A stretch of 64,000 nucleotides of DNA from Rhodeus uyekii (lineage: Eukaryota; Chordata; Actinopteri; Cypriniformes; Acheilognathidae). The stretch is taken from contig JAWRVZ010000131.1 in NCBI GenBank assembly GCA_037043235.1, forward strand, positions 992,001 to 1,056,000. Direction: 5' to 3'. Below the pieces are notes generated by a model that saw nothing but the letters and a program-made list of their open reading frames with translations, had not been told where the DNA came from and ran no database searches. A program made the position numbers and the translations under genes. Below, piece by piece: positions 1-10,948 of this stretch; positions within the stretch are counted from its first letter, which is position 1; each line of letters opens with the position of its first letter.

Positions 1-1500
1 ACCACAGTAATACTTTTAGAAGTGATTTACAGCCGTTTTACCTCCTGTTGTTAACATTAATTAATTGTGATCACTATTGTTCACGTAGTGAAATATATAC
101 GTGGTTCATGAATTTATTGTCTCCTAGTTCTACCTGTGTGTGTGTATGTGTGTGTGAGTGGGGGCGTGGTCACTTATCACTGACACACCTGATTCTCATT
201 TCATCTGATGTAGTTATCTTCTCTCCACTCCTGTGTTGTCGAGTCGTTGTCTCTGTCTCGCGCACATCACCTGGTGCTCGCGCGCGTCTCCCATGTTCCA
301 TGTTCCACGAACTTCACTCTGGATTATCACTTTGTTTGTTTTCTGCACTATTATAATAAATTCACTCATTTGCACTTCAATCCGGGTTTTGTGTTTCCCC
401 CTCCCTCCTCTGTCTCTCGTCTCCGTCACGCCAGCAGCGATGCTGCTCAAAGCCGAAGTGCGTGTTACAGTAAATTGTCAAGTATTTTTAGAGTTTAATT
501 GTCAATTATTAATTAGTATTTATATGAGATCTTAATGGTTATAATTTTAACTGTAATAGGGTAAAACAAAAATAAATATTTAAAATGGGGATTTAGGGTT
601 TTGTGGAATGAATCAATTGATTTTTAGTGCATTCTTATGGGGGAATTGATTTGGTGTACGAGCATTTTGTGTTACGAGCTCGCTCTTGGAACGAATTAAA
701 CTCGTAAACCGAGGTATTACTGTATTTCCATTGACTTAAAAAGAAAAACAAAATAATTTGAAGCTGTAAATTACAATTTCTACCTCTGACACAAAATATA
801 GTTTCGTAAAACCAAGAACAAGTGACAATATTTGCATATTTGTATGAGATTCTGTGTTTTTCTTAAGTTTTTAGTTATCCCTATTTCTCAGGCTGTAGCC
901 AGGAAAAATGCCATATTAAATCTTCCTCAGATGAAAATTAGGCTGTGTGTTATAATAGGATGCATTAATAAAGGTCCTAGATTACATGTAATTTTCAAAA
1001 CTGTTTTTGTTTCATTATTTACATGTTGACAGAAAGATCAATTCAACACACAAGGGTCTATGCTGTGTACAGTCACATTCCCTTTTTCACCTGTCTTGTC
1101 TCATTATCCCTGTTTTTTGTCTAAATCAGGTCATCACTCAACATAATCCGAACACTGAATCTTATTTTACAAATATCAAATCATTTGACTCGCTCTTTGT
1201 CTGCCTTTTTCTCTTCCACAGTCACGCAAAAAGACTGCATATGTATTATCTATTTAAACGGATGGAGTGACAGTGTCAGAGTCCTGACAGGAAAAACAAA
1301 TGGAATAAGTAACCAGTGCAGATAAATGTGTTTAGTGGCAGTGAGAGAGTAAGGAGATAATGGGACCCATCCGTTACGTCGGTGCATGGGTGCAGGCTGA
1401 ATCTAAGTGAGATAGATGACTGTGTGTTCAAACCTCACTGAAGCTCGGAGGTCTAAGTCCTACACAGACCCTCTCAGCCAAGTCTATCAGAGAAGAGTGT
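1..1500. other. gene-free AT-rich stretch
   Basis: No supported gene. Open frames here are short (about 60-100 codons), unrelated to any family I recognise, and overlap in several frames. The only clear structure is a short TG microsatellite at 135-156. Composition and lack of coding bias fit intergenic or intronic fish DNA. Confidence 0.6.
135..156. repeat. short (TG)n microsatellite
   Basis: Slightly interrupted TG dinucleotide run, visible directly. Confidence 0.8.
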
Positions 1501-1502
1501 AC

Positions 1503-1740
1503 CTTTAAAGGGTTAGTTTACTCCAAAATTTAAATTCTGTCAGTTACTGACCCGAATGTCAGCCCAAACCCATAGGACTTTGTTCATCTTTGGAACATAA
1601 AGGAAGATATTTTTAATTAAATGAATTCTGTTCCTCTATTGAAAGTCTATTCACTCAAACTCTGACACTTCTAAAGAGATTGCAATAGAAATCCATATGA
1701 ATCGAGTGGTTTCAGGCCATGTTTTCTGAAGAAACATGAT
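1503..1740 (+). repeat. dispersed cyprinid MITE-like repeat, AAAGGGTTAGTT type
   Basis: The stretch begins with AAAGGGTTAGTTTACTCC and continues through an A-rich 'aaattctgtca' segment and a 'ccaaacccataggactttgttcatctt' segment. This layout is typical of a very common non-autonomous DNA repeat in cyprinid genomes. Related pieces lie at 46030-46125 (reverse orientation) and 58096-58200. The right terminus cannot be placed. Family assignment is from memory of the motif, not a search. Confidence 0.55.
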
Positions 1741-3520
1741 CATCTTACTATATGATTTAATTTAGGCATTTACTCTCATAACTATTGATCAGAAAACATC
1801 CATATAGAGCACTCAAATATGTTAAACAGAATGTCAAGCATGCTTCTTGACGCAAATGAAGAAATGAAAATGTTTGTTTTAAAGATGAAGGAAAGTCGTA
1901 TGGCTTTGTAAAGGAGTAATTTTTGACAGAATAAAAAAAAAATATATATATATATATAATCTTATTGATATCTAAAAATTCATTTCTCAAATGTATTCAA
2001 ATTCTGTCCCATTTATCCATGTTGTAACCCATAATAGAGTTCTCTGTTATTTTAAGCAATTGTCAGACTCTGAGGACCTCCAGACGCCTGTCTCATGTTA
2101 CGCCGTATGCAGAGCGGGAGTGTCTTGTTGCCCTTGGCTCTGATCAAAAGCCTGTAATTGACTCATTTATTCATTGCAAAGCTGGAAGGCAGAAAGATGC
2201 TAGTCCACAGCCTGACATGGTGGTTGTAGCTGCAGGACTCTCATGCTGAAGTGGTGGGATGGAGAGGATTGTTTTTCCTGGGTGGTGCTGCCTAAGGCTC
2301 TTAGCTTGATGTGCTGCTTTTGCTGGCTGATAAGAGGAGCTGCTTGTTTCAGTGATACGGGGGGTTGTGTCCATAGTGATTAAGAGCTGCTGGCCTTTCT
2401 AGTTCTCTCTTCTCTTCTTGTGTTATCATCAAACTTTTTGTATGCTCTTGAATCTCTTTACTTATTGCACCTTTCTTTTTTTATGTGCCTTTTTTGCCTC
2501 AGTTCCATCCTCTTTCTCTGCACCTCGCTATTGCAATCCGTCTTTCACGTCCCGCTGCACTTGACTTGGCCTCATCAGATTCCCTTACTCTTGTGTCACT
2601 AGACCTCGGTGTCTGTAATTAACTGCAGTACCACCAATGTACTGTATGTCTGTGTCTGGCTTCTAATCGTGTAATCTGATGTAAGATAATGCAATCTCAT
2701 GAAAGCCCTTGGATTACAGCTAACAAATGAGAGAGCGGATATACAAACAGATAATTTGCAACTAAGGAAATGCAAGATACTTTATATGATGTCCTGACTC
2801 CTTTGACAATGACGTATCCAGGCTTCTACCGGGTCTACAGTATGCCTTGGTTTAGAATTGAACGCCATTAAGAATTTATTTTGTGAGCTGTATATGTGCT
2901 ATTTTGCCTGGGATGACCCTGCTGAAAGGACCAGATGAAGCAAAGCCGTGTTGTGTTTTAGATGCTGGTCCCCAGGATGCAATAAATGTGATTTTTGGTT
3001 CTCTAGCTTTAAATTCAGTGCCAGCAGTCTCTTCTCATAACTCAAGAGAAGCCACAAACATAACAGACTGTTGTCTGTTACTTTGTGTTGTGTCTATGTG
3101 TGACTACTCATGAGAAACAGTGTGATGGAGAAAGACAGTGTGTGTTTGAATGGAGGACATGTTCTTGCTCTTTGTAGGAGTGTTTTTTTGTGTGTGTCCC
3201 AGGTGTGTGCTTGGTGATCAGTTCACTAGGGTCAGAGGTCATCTCCCTGGGGAAATGCAGGGTTTGGAAATCATGACGACCAGGTCACTGCCTCCCTTGT
3301 CACTGCTTTATTATTTTCCCTCTCTCACTATGCATCTTTCTGTGTTTTCCCCAGTCATTGCACTCATTGCATCTTTTCCTTTTGCCTGTGGAAATGTTGC
3401 TTGGACTAGAAAAACATGATTTGGAAAACTCCTGTGGCAAAAAATGGTCAGTCTTCTGTTTTCAGTAGTCTAATGAGTAGTGTAACTCACTCAGAAGTCA
3501 CTTTTAAACCAAGTAGCTTT
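1741..3520. other. gene-free stretch
   Basis: No supported gene or element. There is an AT microsatellite near 1937-1960. Short ORFs in several frames lack any recognisable domain and probably arise by chance. Confidence 0.5.
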
Positions 3521-3524
3521 CTAT

Positions 3525-3903
3525 TGCTTACGAGTCTACACACCTACTAGAAACCTACGATCGGTTAATAACCGGCGACTTGAGAGAGGCACAAAATCAC
3601 TCTCTAGAACATTTTTGCTCACTGTTCCTTCCTGGTGGAACGATCTCTCTTCCTTCATCCCGAATGCAGAATCCCTGTCAATATTCAAAAGACAGCTGAG
3701 AACTCAAAACATTTCTTTCATTTTCATTTGGGCCCTCCATTTTCCAGGCTTATACTACTCCAAGCAATGTCTGAAACTTTGTATTATGAGCACTTCTTGT
3801 GTACTTTTGCTTCTTCATGATGAATCGCATTCTGTATTCCTCAGTTATAAGTGTCTTTGGATTAAAGCGTCTGCTAAATTAATAAATGTAATTGCTCAAT
3901 GTA
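3525..3903 (+). mobile_element. LINE 3' end, L2/Maui-like, truncated
   Basis: The first part translates as the last piece of a non-LTR reverse transcriptase: a WNDLSSFIP...SLSIFKRQLRTQ segment, the usual C-terminal signature of fish L2/CR1-group ORF2. A 3' UTR follows and ends in the characteristic tail 'ttaaagcgtctgctaaat' plus an 'aataaatgta' unit. The reverse transcriptase core is absent, so this is a 5'-truncated, inactive copy. The same tail ends the SINEs at 7545-7700 and 44812-44958, consistent with SINEs mobilised by this LINE group. Exact family is inferred. Confidence 0.7.
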
Positions 3904-3904
3904 G

Positions 3905-4920
3905 CTTGAACTTGAACTTGCATTATCTGCATGGGGAAATCCTTTGCTTAAGACTAAATTCCTGATCACATGAACTCCTATATAAGTGACAGCATTTAAC
4001 CTAGGAAAATCTGCCAAACAGCTGTAATGTCACCACACCTTTAACAGTGTTCTAACTAGACGGCATGCAAAAAAGCAAAAAACAATAAGAGATATTTATA
4101 ATTATTTTTATGGTTTTGTTCTAACCACCTGCAACGAGTGATTGAACATTTATGTGTGTGTTTTTAATCATTAACTAAAGCTTAAAAACATCTTTAACAT
4201 GTTTATAATGTTTCATTGCCTTCAAGATGTACATATCTAGTTGCTTTTTTCTCTTCCATGCTTCACTTGTATATTACCATCACGCTAAATTCCTCTGTTT
4301 GGCTCTGTGCAGATGTATGTAGTAGTATAGAGATTTTGTGGGAGAGTGTGTGTTGCAGTGAGATTAAGATGTTTGTAACTCACCTTGTTTTTTTGGGGTT
4401 TCTGTCTGTCTTTGTGTGTGTGAGCGCTCCATGAAAGCGTGAAGGCATTGAGTTCAGCAACCAGATATTTTTAGCCCTGTCTCAAGACCTCTCTTCCTTA
4501 GTGTTTCTCCTCTCTTTCTCGGCCCCTCCCCTCCTCCACTCTGATATGTGTTTATCTACGTATTTGTGTGCCAGTCCTGAGTGACAATAAGAGTGAGTGA
4601 AGGTTGAATTCATCAGTGTAAGCATTTATTTCTAATGTAACGTTTTTCTCGGAAAAGCCCACTTGCCTAATCGCTTTAATTATTCTCATCAATTGGACCT
4701 CTTAAAAGTTGACCACTCAAATGCTTTCAGAAGTTACATTTGTAATCAGATTGATGACTCAAGTGCACTGAAAAACACCTTAGTTGATCTGATTGAGCTT
4801 GATCTAAATGAAATTTCAATCTAATTAAAAGGGGTGGTGTGACCCTGCAATAATCCAATCAACAGGAAAACATTAAGCATTAAGCAAATAGGGCTGCACA
4901 ATATAAAGAAAAATGATACA
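3905..4920. other. gene-free stretch
   Basis: No supported gene. Ordinary AT-rich sequence. A short 'tagggctgcacaata' motif near 4888 resembles termini of hAT-like repeats but has no visible partner. Confidence 0.5.
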
Positions 4921-4937
4921 GTCATAGAAATTAGGAT

Positions 4938-5020
4938 TGAAATTTACAAGCAAGTCGGGCTAGTAACTAAACAATTTTCACTAGCCCGAAAGAAAATTTA
5001 CCAGCCCAAATTATGTTTAA
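4938..5020 (+). repeat. short dispersed repeat, copy A ('gtcgggctagtaa')
   Basis: A segment with 'acaagcaagtcgggctagtaa', a variable centre, 'actagcccga' and 'agaaaatttaccagccc'. It is closely matched by 6165-6245 in the same orientation. Each copy contains a small inverted repeat (TCGGGCTAGT / ACTAGCCCGA), so it can fold into a hairpin. Not recognised from a named family. Confidence 0.55.
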
Positions 5021-5703
5021 ATTTACATGTTAGTTTAAAAAAGCTAAGATAAATACAGACAAAACACCATTTATATTAAAATTTTTAAATATATGTCATA
5101 ACCCCTTTAAGGGTTGAATAAGGAAGCGGTTCCCAAATTGGGGTATTCAAACAAAATGCTAACTTTTGCTGTTTGTATCATTCTACCCTAGCCACCTTAA
5201 AATAACATTAAAACTGAGCATGCATTTTTAACAGGCGAAAAGCCTAAAACAGAAAATGGTAGGGCCGTAAAAGGTCATCAAATCTTGATATTTACCTCAT
5301 CTTTTGAGGTCAAAATTGACTGTATCTACACAAAGCAGCATGAATATGACAGGTTGCATGTAGAGTATGCTGCCTTAGCAAATTGTTACATTACTGCTGT
5401 TCTCCGCAACATATCTTTGTAGAAGTGGGGTTTTAGCACTTACTAGCATGAAGAACAAACACAGTCAGCACAAAGATCAATTTAAGACTCAAACGCTCTT
5501 CAATACAAAAACAAACCCTGTGCGAGACGTTTTTAATGTTGTGTGATGGAATTTTTTATAAATGATAAGTTTTCTTCTATTTCATGATTATATTTTGTTT
5601 CTTGATATTATTGATTAGTGTGTGACATTGAGTATATTCGGTTTAGTGCAACTAGTAAGGTTGAAGGAATCTAAAGCATGTACAGCTGCTGGCATGGGTG
5701 TAG

Positions 5704-5868
5704 GGAACTAACATGGGCCGAACAGCTGAGTGTAAGATCAAACCCTTTGATGGCGAGGACTACACCTGCATCACTTTCCAGTCAGACCTAGTAAAGTTTA
5801 AGATGCATGCTTTGGATACAGACACACTCGCGCTGCTTACTCGACGAGCATATGACATCGCTGGGTCC
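5704..5868 (+). pseudogene. isolated DNA topoisomerase II exon-like fragment
   Basis: The conceptual translation from the ATG at 5713 contains CKIKPFDGEDYTCITFQ, then a DLVKFKM segment, then LLTRRAYDIAGS. This is the distinctive stretch of eukaryotic topoisomerase II near the end of the N-terminal ATPase region. About 52 residues match and then similarity stops abruptly after GS. An AG at 5702-5703 precedes the homologous codons, as at a splice acceptor, and a TAG stop lies in frame just upstream. No GT follows the last homologous codon and no other topoisomerase sequence was found nearby. Topoisomerase II is over 1,500 residues, so this cannot work alone. It is either a captured exon inside a repeat or a truncated retrocopy. 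Whether it derives from top2a or top2b is not resolved. Confidence 0.75.
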
Positions 5869-6140
5869 CCTGTTTCTAGGCACCAGTCGCAAAACATGGT
5901 GTTCGTGGGAAATTTCTGTCACGATTACCTTCTTCATATTTGCGCTTGGTTGCTGTTCGACGGCAATTTCAGGAGGTTTTTTCCTGGTTTTGCGCCCGCA
6001 ACATATTTCAACACTGGTTTCGTTTTCTCCGCCATTTTGTTCAAAACCAGTGACGTTTCAGTCTTGATTCGCGCGCATAACGCATTAATGATACAAGCGA
6101 CAGCTTTTTAAATGACATAAGCGGCTAAAAGTTTGTTTAC
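5869..6140 (-). promoter_or_regulatory. CpG-rich, promoter-like block with a minus-strand ATG
   Basis: Between the topoisomerase fragment and repeat copy B the sequence is richer in CpG and GC than its surroundings (several gcgcg, tcgac and cgacgg motifs). On the minus strand an ATG at 6035-6033 sits in the context AAAATGGCGGAG, which resembles a YY1-type initiator over a start codon. It opens a 33-codon frame that stops at 5934. This is inferred to be the 5' end of a decayed gene or of an unidentified transposon. No product is recognised. Confidence 0.35.
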
Positions 6141-6164
6141 AAAATTTAACATGAAAGTACAATG

Positions 6165-6245
6165 TGGTTTCAACGATCTGAATCTCACAAGCACGTCGGG
6201 CTAGTAAATCGGGAATTTTTACAAGCCCGAGAGAAAATCTACTAG
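6165..6245 (+). repeat. short dispersed repeat, copy B ('gtcgggctagtaa')
   Basis: Matches 4938-5020 in the same orientation: 'caagcacgtcgggctagtaa', then 'acaagcccgagagaaaatct'. It abuts the Tc1-like fragment that follows. Together the two copies bracket about 1.1 kb containing the topoisomerase fragment. Confidence 0.55.
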
Positions 6246-6570
6246 TTTTTTGCTGTAGTGTGTATGGCCCCCATGTGCCTGTATGCACTCACAACAACAT
6301 CTGGGCATGTTTCTGTCATGAAGTCTGTTTCTGAGAGTTTGGTCAGAAACATGCACACTTGCACATACCGGTCCTGCTGCTGGGTTGTTGCCTTTCTACG
6401 TCCATGTCCAGCTCTCCTTGTGTGACGGCCTGTCTCCCGGTATCTCATCCATGCTCTTGAAACTGTGCTGGGCGACACACCAAACCTCTTTGTGACAGCA
6501 TGTATGGATGTGCCATCCTGGAGGAGCAGGACTGCCTGTGCAAGTGTTGAACCTGCCTGTGTTGAACTTG
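6246..6570 (-). pseudogene. internally deleted Tc1-like transposase fragment
   Basis: Read on the minus strand, the sequence encodes the N-terminal helix-turn-helix region of a Tc1/mariner-type transposase (SPSTVSRAWMRYRETGRH and RKATTQQQDRYVQ). It then jumps directly to the extreme C-terminus (CPDVVVSAYRHMGAIHT). The whole catalytic DDE core is missing, so it cannot transpose. The same family is present in longer form at 26594-28034, where the matching C-terminal stretch lies at about 27705-27766. No terminal repeats are clear at this copy. Confidence 0.75.
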
Positions 6571-7011
6571 AAACTAGGGGTGGATGATTAGTTATTTTTT
6601 ATTTAAATGTTTCTGTTATTGAGAATTTAAAAAAAGGCAAATAGCAAACAATATGAAAAATAAAACGAAGATTCAAATGAAATAGATGTGCTTTAATTTT
6701 TTTCAGGTAAATATTACATGGATCTATTTAACATAAGCATTCAAGTAACAAATCATATAGATACTGAATAATAAAATGTTAAACACTGCATAGTCTTCCC
6801 ATGAATTGAATATATACTGCTCAAAGTTTTTCATAATTTTAATTTTGCAACTTATAAAACTTACAAAATATGTTTAAATTATGTTAGAACTAGTGTAACA
6901 AATATAAATTTTATTATTCAATTTGAATTATTTTGCTCCAGAGGTTGCATGTACGGTATGGAAAATGTATGTTTAAATTTTGCATATTATAATTTAAAGG
7001 GAATATAGCAA
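6571..7011. other. gene-free AT-rich stretch
   Basis: Very AT-rich sequence with no supported gene or repeat boundary. Confidence 0.5.
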
Positions 7012-7016
7012 CCCAT

Positions 7017-7311
7017 TGTCACAGTCCTGTCGCGTCTGTCACATCCGTCTTCCAGATCCTTCCCCCTCCTGTCTTGTTAGTAATTTAACCTGTTAATCAT
7101 GACAGCTGTGTCCCATTTCCTTGTGTATATATTCCTCTCGTGCCCCCCTTGTCGTTATCGGTTATTGGATGTAGTGTTTTATGGATGCCTTCCGTGTTCT
7201 CTCCGAGTTTTGCACCATTGTGTGCTGTTTTTGTTTCCCGTTTCGGAAAGTATTTCTGTTTGAAGCTCTGTTTCCGTCTGCTCCGCATCGCACACCAACA
7301 CCAGCATAACA
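7017..7311 (+). mobile_element. solo LTR, 295 bp, with 5-bp target duplication
   Basis: The segment starts TGTCACAG and ends CAGCATAACA, fitting the TG...CA rule of long terminal repeats. It is flanked by a perfect 5-bp direct repeat CCCAT (7012-7016 and 7312-7316). A TATA-like 'gtgtatatatt' lies near 7122, consistent with the plus orientation. No internal retroelement sequence adjoins it, so it is best read as a solo LTR left by recombination between the two LTRs of one copy. A 5-bp duplication is usual for Ty3/gypsy and BEL elements; which group applies here is not determined. Confidence 0.7.
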
Positions 7312-7544
7312 CCCATATGCTTCCATATTTTGGCATAACTGTGTGTATATTTCACCATTCGGAGAACTGAACGCAGCTTGATAACTCATTTTAACATCAA
7401 GCAAGTCACATGCAAGTAACGTTCTCATGCCCACTTTGTTTTTCTGATGATTGCGTCAACCTAAAACTGACTTTTCGCAGCATTTTGTTGTAGCCTATTA
7501 AAATCCTTCAGATGTTGCAAGCTGTTTTTCATTTCATTTTTTTA

Positions 7545-7700
7545 TTTAATTTTCATTTATCATTTAAGCATTTGGCAGACGCTTTTATCCAAAGCGACTT
7601 ACATTGCATTCCAGGATCACACTGAATCAGTTCTGGGATCGAACCCATGACCTTGGCTTTGCAAGCACTGATGCTCTTCTGATTGAGCTACAGTAAAGCT
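7545..7700 (-). mobile_element. tRNA-derived SINE with LINE tail
   Basis: On the minus strand the head contains a tRNA-like A box (around 'tagctcaatcag') and a B box GGTTCGATCCC, the internal RNA polymerase III promoter. It then runs into the tail 'ttggataaaagcgtctgcc' and 'aaatg', shared with L2-like LINEs. This is the standard build of a tRNA-headed fish SINE. The sequence beyond the B box does not fold as a tRNA, so it is not a functional tRNA gene. A second copy is at 44812-44958. Confidence 0.75.
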
Positions 7701-9245
7701 GTTGCAATTATGCATAATCAAAATCAGATTCAAAAATACCTTGCACACGTGTGTGCGTGATGCGTATGTTTATGTACATTTTAACTAACAATGCACTTGT
7801 TTATTTATCTTCCCAACAGGTCAGTGGAGGAGACTGAATATTTACTAAGTAAATGATAAAAAGCTCTTCTGACATGTGTCAGCTTATGTTTAAACAAATG
7901 ACGGGCTCTGGTGACATCGAGGCGCATACACTGACGTTTTATTCAGAACGCATGTAACGCACATATACACAAATATGTGAAGCGGAGTGCAATAGTTGGG
8001 GTTCATATAAACAGAACTTTCACAATCTGAAAATGAGTTGGATCAATTCGATGTGAAAATGTGCTTATTTTACTCAAAGTAGCAGAGGATATAGAAATAT
8101 AGTTTAGTTTAACATTAGCACAAAGTCTCTGTTATTATCTCACATGAACAGGTGCATTTTAAGAGGGTAATGAATTTTAAATATTTCACATATTCAAGCA
8201 GCACTTCTACTTCACTTCAACGGTACGTGCTCCTGCTTTATCATTCAACAGATGGCAAAGATTTCGCCATTCCTGTTTGATGGGGCTAGTGTGAGTGTAA
8301 TCAGGTTAATATGTTTGACAGCAGTGCTGCTACAGACAGTATGTCATTATAGATATTACACCCCATCACCCACCCTTACTAAGTGCAATTTCCCACATCG
8401 CTGAATATAGAGTAGATTACACAGCACAGGCGTAAGCATGCCAGTGAAGAATGTTTGTGTGCTGTAAGAGCTAGAATTTAAGATGTAAAACTTCCTGTTT
8501 ATTAATGCCAAAAACAACATTGATGCTTGTGCTCATTTATCTGTGTACTATTCAGATATGACTGAAATCTATATCGTACTTTCTTTGCAGGGCTGTTTGA
8601 TTGTATTTTTAACAACCGTAGGTTATTGAGACATGGTTTGAGGTACAGAGAGAAAAAGAGAGGGCGGGTGTGTGTGAAGGAATCTGTGGAAAGGAGTTAT
8701 TCACCTAGACTTACATAAACCCTAGCTCTATATTTAGACAGCGTGACTTCAGATTTCTGTACCAGAGTGATCGACCACATTGATATGCGTGTGGGCCTCA
8801 GTGTTCCTCATGCTCAAACTGCAGTTGGAATGCTTCTGCCTGGCTGTATCAGGCTATATGCTTTTTTGTAGATAAATATGGACTGCTGCTTTGTTGTATT
8901 TTGCTGTATACGAGTCTGTTGAGCATCTATAATATTGTATGCTTCAAGCTGGTGAAGCTCAGTGCTATGTTGATGTTTGTCAGACTGCTGCTGCTTTGTA
9001 TCAGTTGATTTTGTTTTCATTAGAAGCATGGGAGACTGTGTAATTGCAGATTAGTCTGGTGTGTATGAGTTTGTATCACACTGGCTTTAAAAATAAAGAT
9101 GGGTATTTCAAAATGCTTTTTGCTATTTTGACACATAGGGGAGCATTTTATAACCTACTCAATGTTCTTGCTATATAGAAAATAGGTTATTTCCAGAATT
9201 TTAAGACAATTCATACTTATAAAACCATCATTATACAAATATTTT
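7701..9245. other. gene-free stretch
   Basis: No supported gene. Single-copy-looking AT-rich sequence with no element boundary I can place. Confidence 0.5.
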
Positions 9246-9247
9246 AC

Positions 9248-9785
9248 AGGTTAAATGATATGCATGTAGCTCAAGACTGGTTTCCCACTGAAGCGAAGCA
9301 GGGTTGAGCCTGGTCAGTACCTGGATGGGAAACCTCCTAGAAATACTAGGTTACTGTTGGAAGAGGTGTTAGTGAGGCCAGCAGGGGGTGCTCAACCTGT
9401 GGTCTGTGGGGGTCCTAATGCCCCAGTACAGTGATGGAGACACTATACTGCAACCAGTCCTTCAGATGAGATGTAAAACCGAGGTCTCTGTGATCATTAT
9501 AAATCCCAGGATGTCATTCGTAAAAACTAGGGGTTTAACCCCGGAATCCTGGCCAAACTTTCGTATTGCCCTTAGTCCATTGTGGCCTCCTAAACATCCC
9601 CAAATACTGATTGGCTTAATCGCTCTGACTCCTCTCCAGCAATAAGCTTGTTTGGTGAGTGTTCTGGCACAATGTGGCTGCTGTCGTTTCATCCAGGTGA
9701 ATGCTGCATTTTGGTGTTGGTTGAGGAGATTCCTCCTTCCATGTAAAACACTTTGAGTGCCAATAAAAGCTCTATAGAAATGTAA
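9248..9785 (+). mobile_element. SINE3, 5S rRNA-derived SINE
   Basis: The 5' part is plainly derived from 5S rRNA: 'gaagcgaagcagggttgagc' followed by 'ctggtcagtacctggatggg' reproduces the internal promoter region of a 5S gene (A box, intermediate element, C box). A body of about 350 bp follows, then a conserved 3' part 'tgctgcattttggtg...tggttgaggagattcc', then 'ccatgtaaaacactttgagtgcc' and an 'ataaaagctctatagaaatg' tail. This order matches SINE3 elements described from zebrafish. It would be transcribed by RNA polymerase III if intact, but scattered changes suggest an old copy. It is not a 5S gene, because the 5S similarity ends after the promoter and a LINE-type tail is attached. Confidence 0.85.
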
Positions 9786-9885
9786 TTAATCATTACATCA
9801 TGTTCTTCATACGTTATACAGTTATTTTACTTGTAAAATATGTGTCTTTAAATTATGTGTACAATATTATTTTTAAAAATAAGAA

Positions 9886-10140
9886 AAAAGTTTTTTTTTT
9901 ATGATTGTTAGTCTCACCAAGGCTGCATTTTATTTGGCTGCATTTTTATCAGAAATGCAAATAAATTGTAATATTATTACGGTAATATTATATTATTACA
10001 ATGTTTTAATATATTTTTAAATAAACAATTTGAGTAATGGCTGCTGACAATTACGATTTTCCAGTGTCACATGATCCTTCAGAAATATGTTGATTTGGTA
10101 CTCTAAAAATATATTTCTTGTTATTAAGGTGACATACCAG
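9886..10140 (-). repeat. common cyprinid interspersed repeat ('caaggctgcattta' type)
   Basis: Begins 'tctcaccaaggctgcatttt', runs through an AT-rich 'aatattatta' core and ends 'ggctgctgacaattac...cagtgtcacatgatcc' and 'ttcagaaatatg'. This is the reverse orientation of the repeat that starts the duplicated segments at 29193 and 35422 ('ttctgaag...cacgtgacactgaag'). The class is not certain; it is probably a non-autonomous DNA element. Confidence 0.6.
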
Positions 10141-10469
10141 TTACTGATTATCATGTTTGTACTACAAATTAGATTATAGGTTTGTACTACATTTTTTATT
10201 ATTTATCTGTTTGATATTAATGTTTTCCAAGTGATAAAAACAAATAAAACTGATTGAGACTAAAAGAGCTCTTGTGATGATGACACTCTAAATAGCTAGC
10301 ATTACACTATTTTACTGACAGATAAAAGTGCAGCATGAAGAAAAATGTACAACCCATTCCATCAAAATAGTGGATAATGATTATTTGTTGCACAAACTCT
10401 GTTCGTGAGTGCATGAAATGTGAAAATGCTTGAGGCATTCTTTAACATTCTCCCGGGAGAGAGAATAGA

Positions 10470-10735
10470 GAATCCATACACGTGTTGGGCACTCAAGGGC
10501 ATCGATGCACAGGTGCAATGAAGGCTTATCCCACCCAGTCCGAGCCAACAGAAGGTCTACTGTGGAACAAGGCACAAATTATCATGAGAGGAATCTGTCA
10601 CAACACAGTGCATCACACTCTACTGCGAATGGGACTGGATAACCACAGACCAATCAGAGTGCCTATGATGACCCCTGTCCACTGTTGAAAGTGGCTACAG
10701 TGTTCAGGCGAGTGTTTGAACTGGCCTTGGGGTTA
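10470..10735 (+). pseudogene. Tc1-like transposase relic, 5' half
   Basis: Stretches such as 'ccaacagaaggtctactgtgg' and 'cgaatgggactggataacca', followed by 'cagaccaatcagagtgcc' and 'acccctgtccactgttgaaa', correspond to the N-terminal, DNA-binding half of a second Tc1-like family, different from the one at 26.6 kb. Frames are broken by stops and shifts. The match ends near 'gaactggcc', where in an intact transposase the first catalytic block would follow. That block is found only after about 740 bp, at 11478. Confidence 0.6.
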
Positions 10736-10909
10736 GGTGTGTTGATGGTGTTGTGTATCAACAATAGTCAGAGATATCGCCAAGGGCTGATGCCTTTGGT
10801 GAGATCAACAGTAATTGTCTCGTTATTCATCAGCATTCCGTTTTTTTTATGTACCACAATAACAAAGTATTTTAACAATGCTAATAAGACAAATAACAAT
10901 ATTGTTACA

Positions 10910-10948
<39 letters not shown>

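Noticed and set aside
7640..7700. tRNA gene
   Set aside because: A and B boxes are present, but there is no complete cloverleaf and the sequence runs into a SINE body with a LINE tail. The same applies at 44900-44958.
9248..9360. 5S rRNA gene
   Set aside because: Only the internal promoter region matches 5S; the sequence continues into a SINE3 body and tail.
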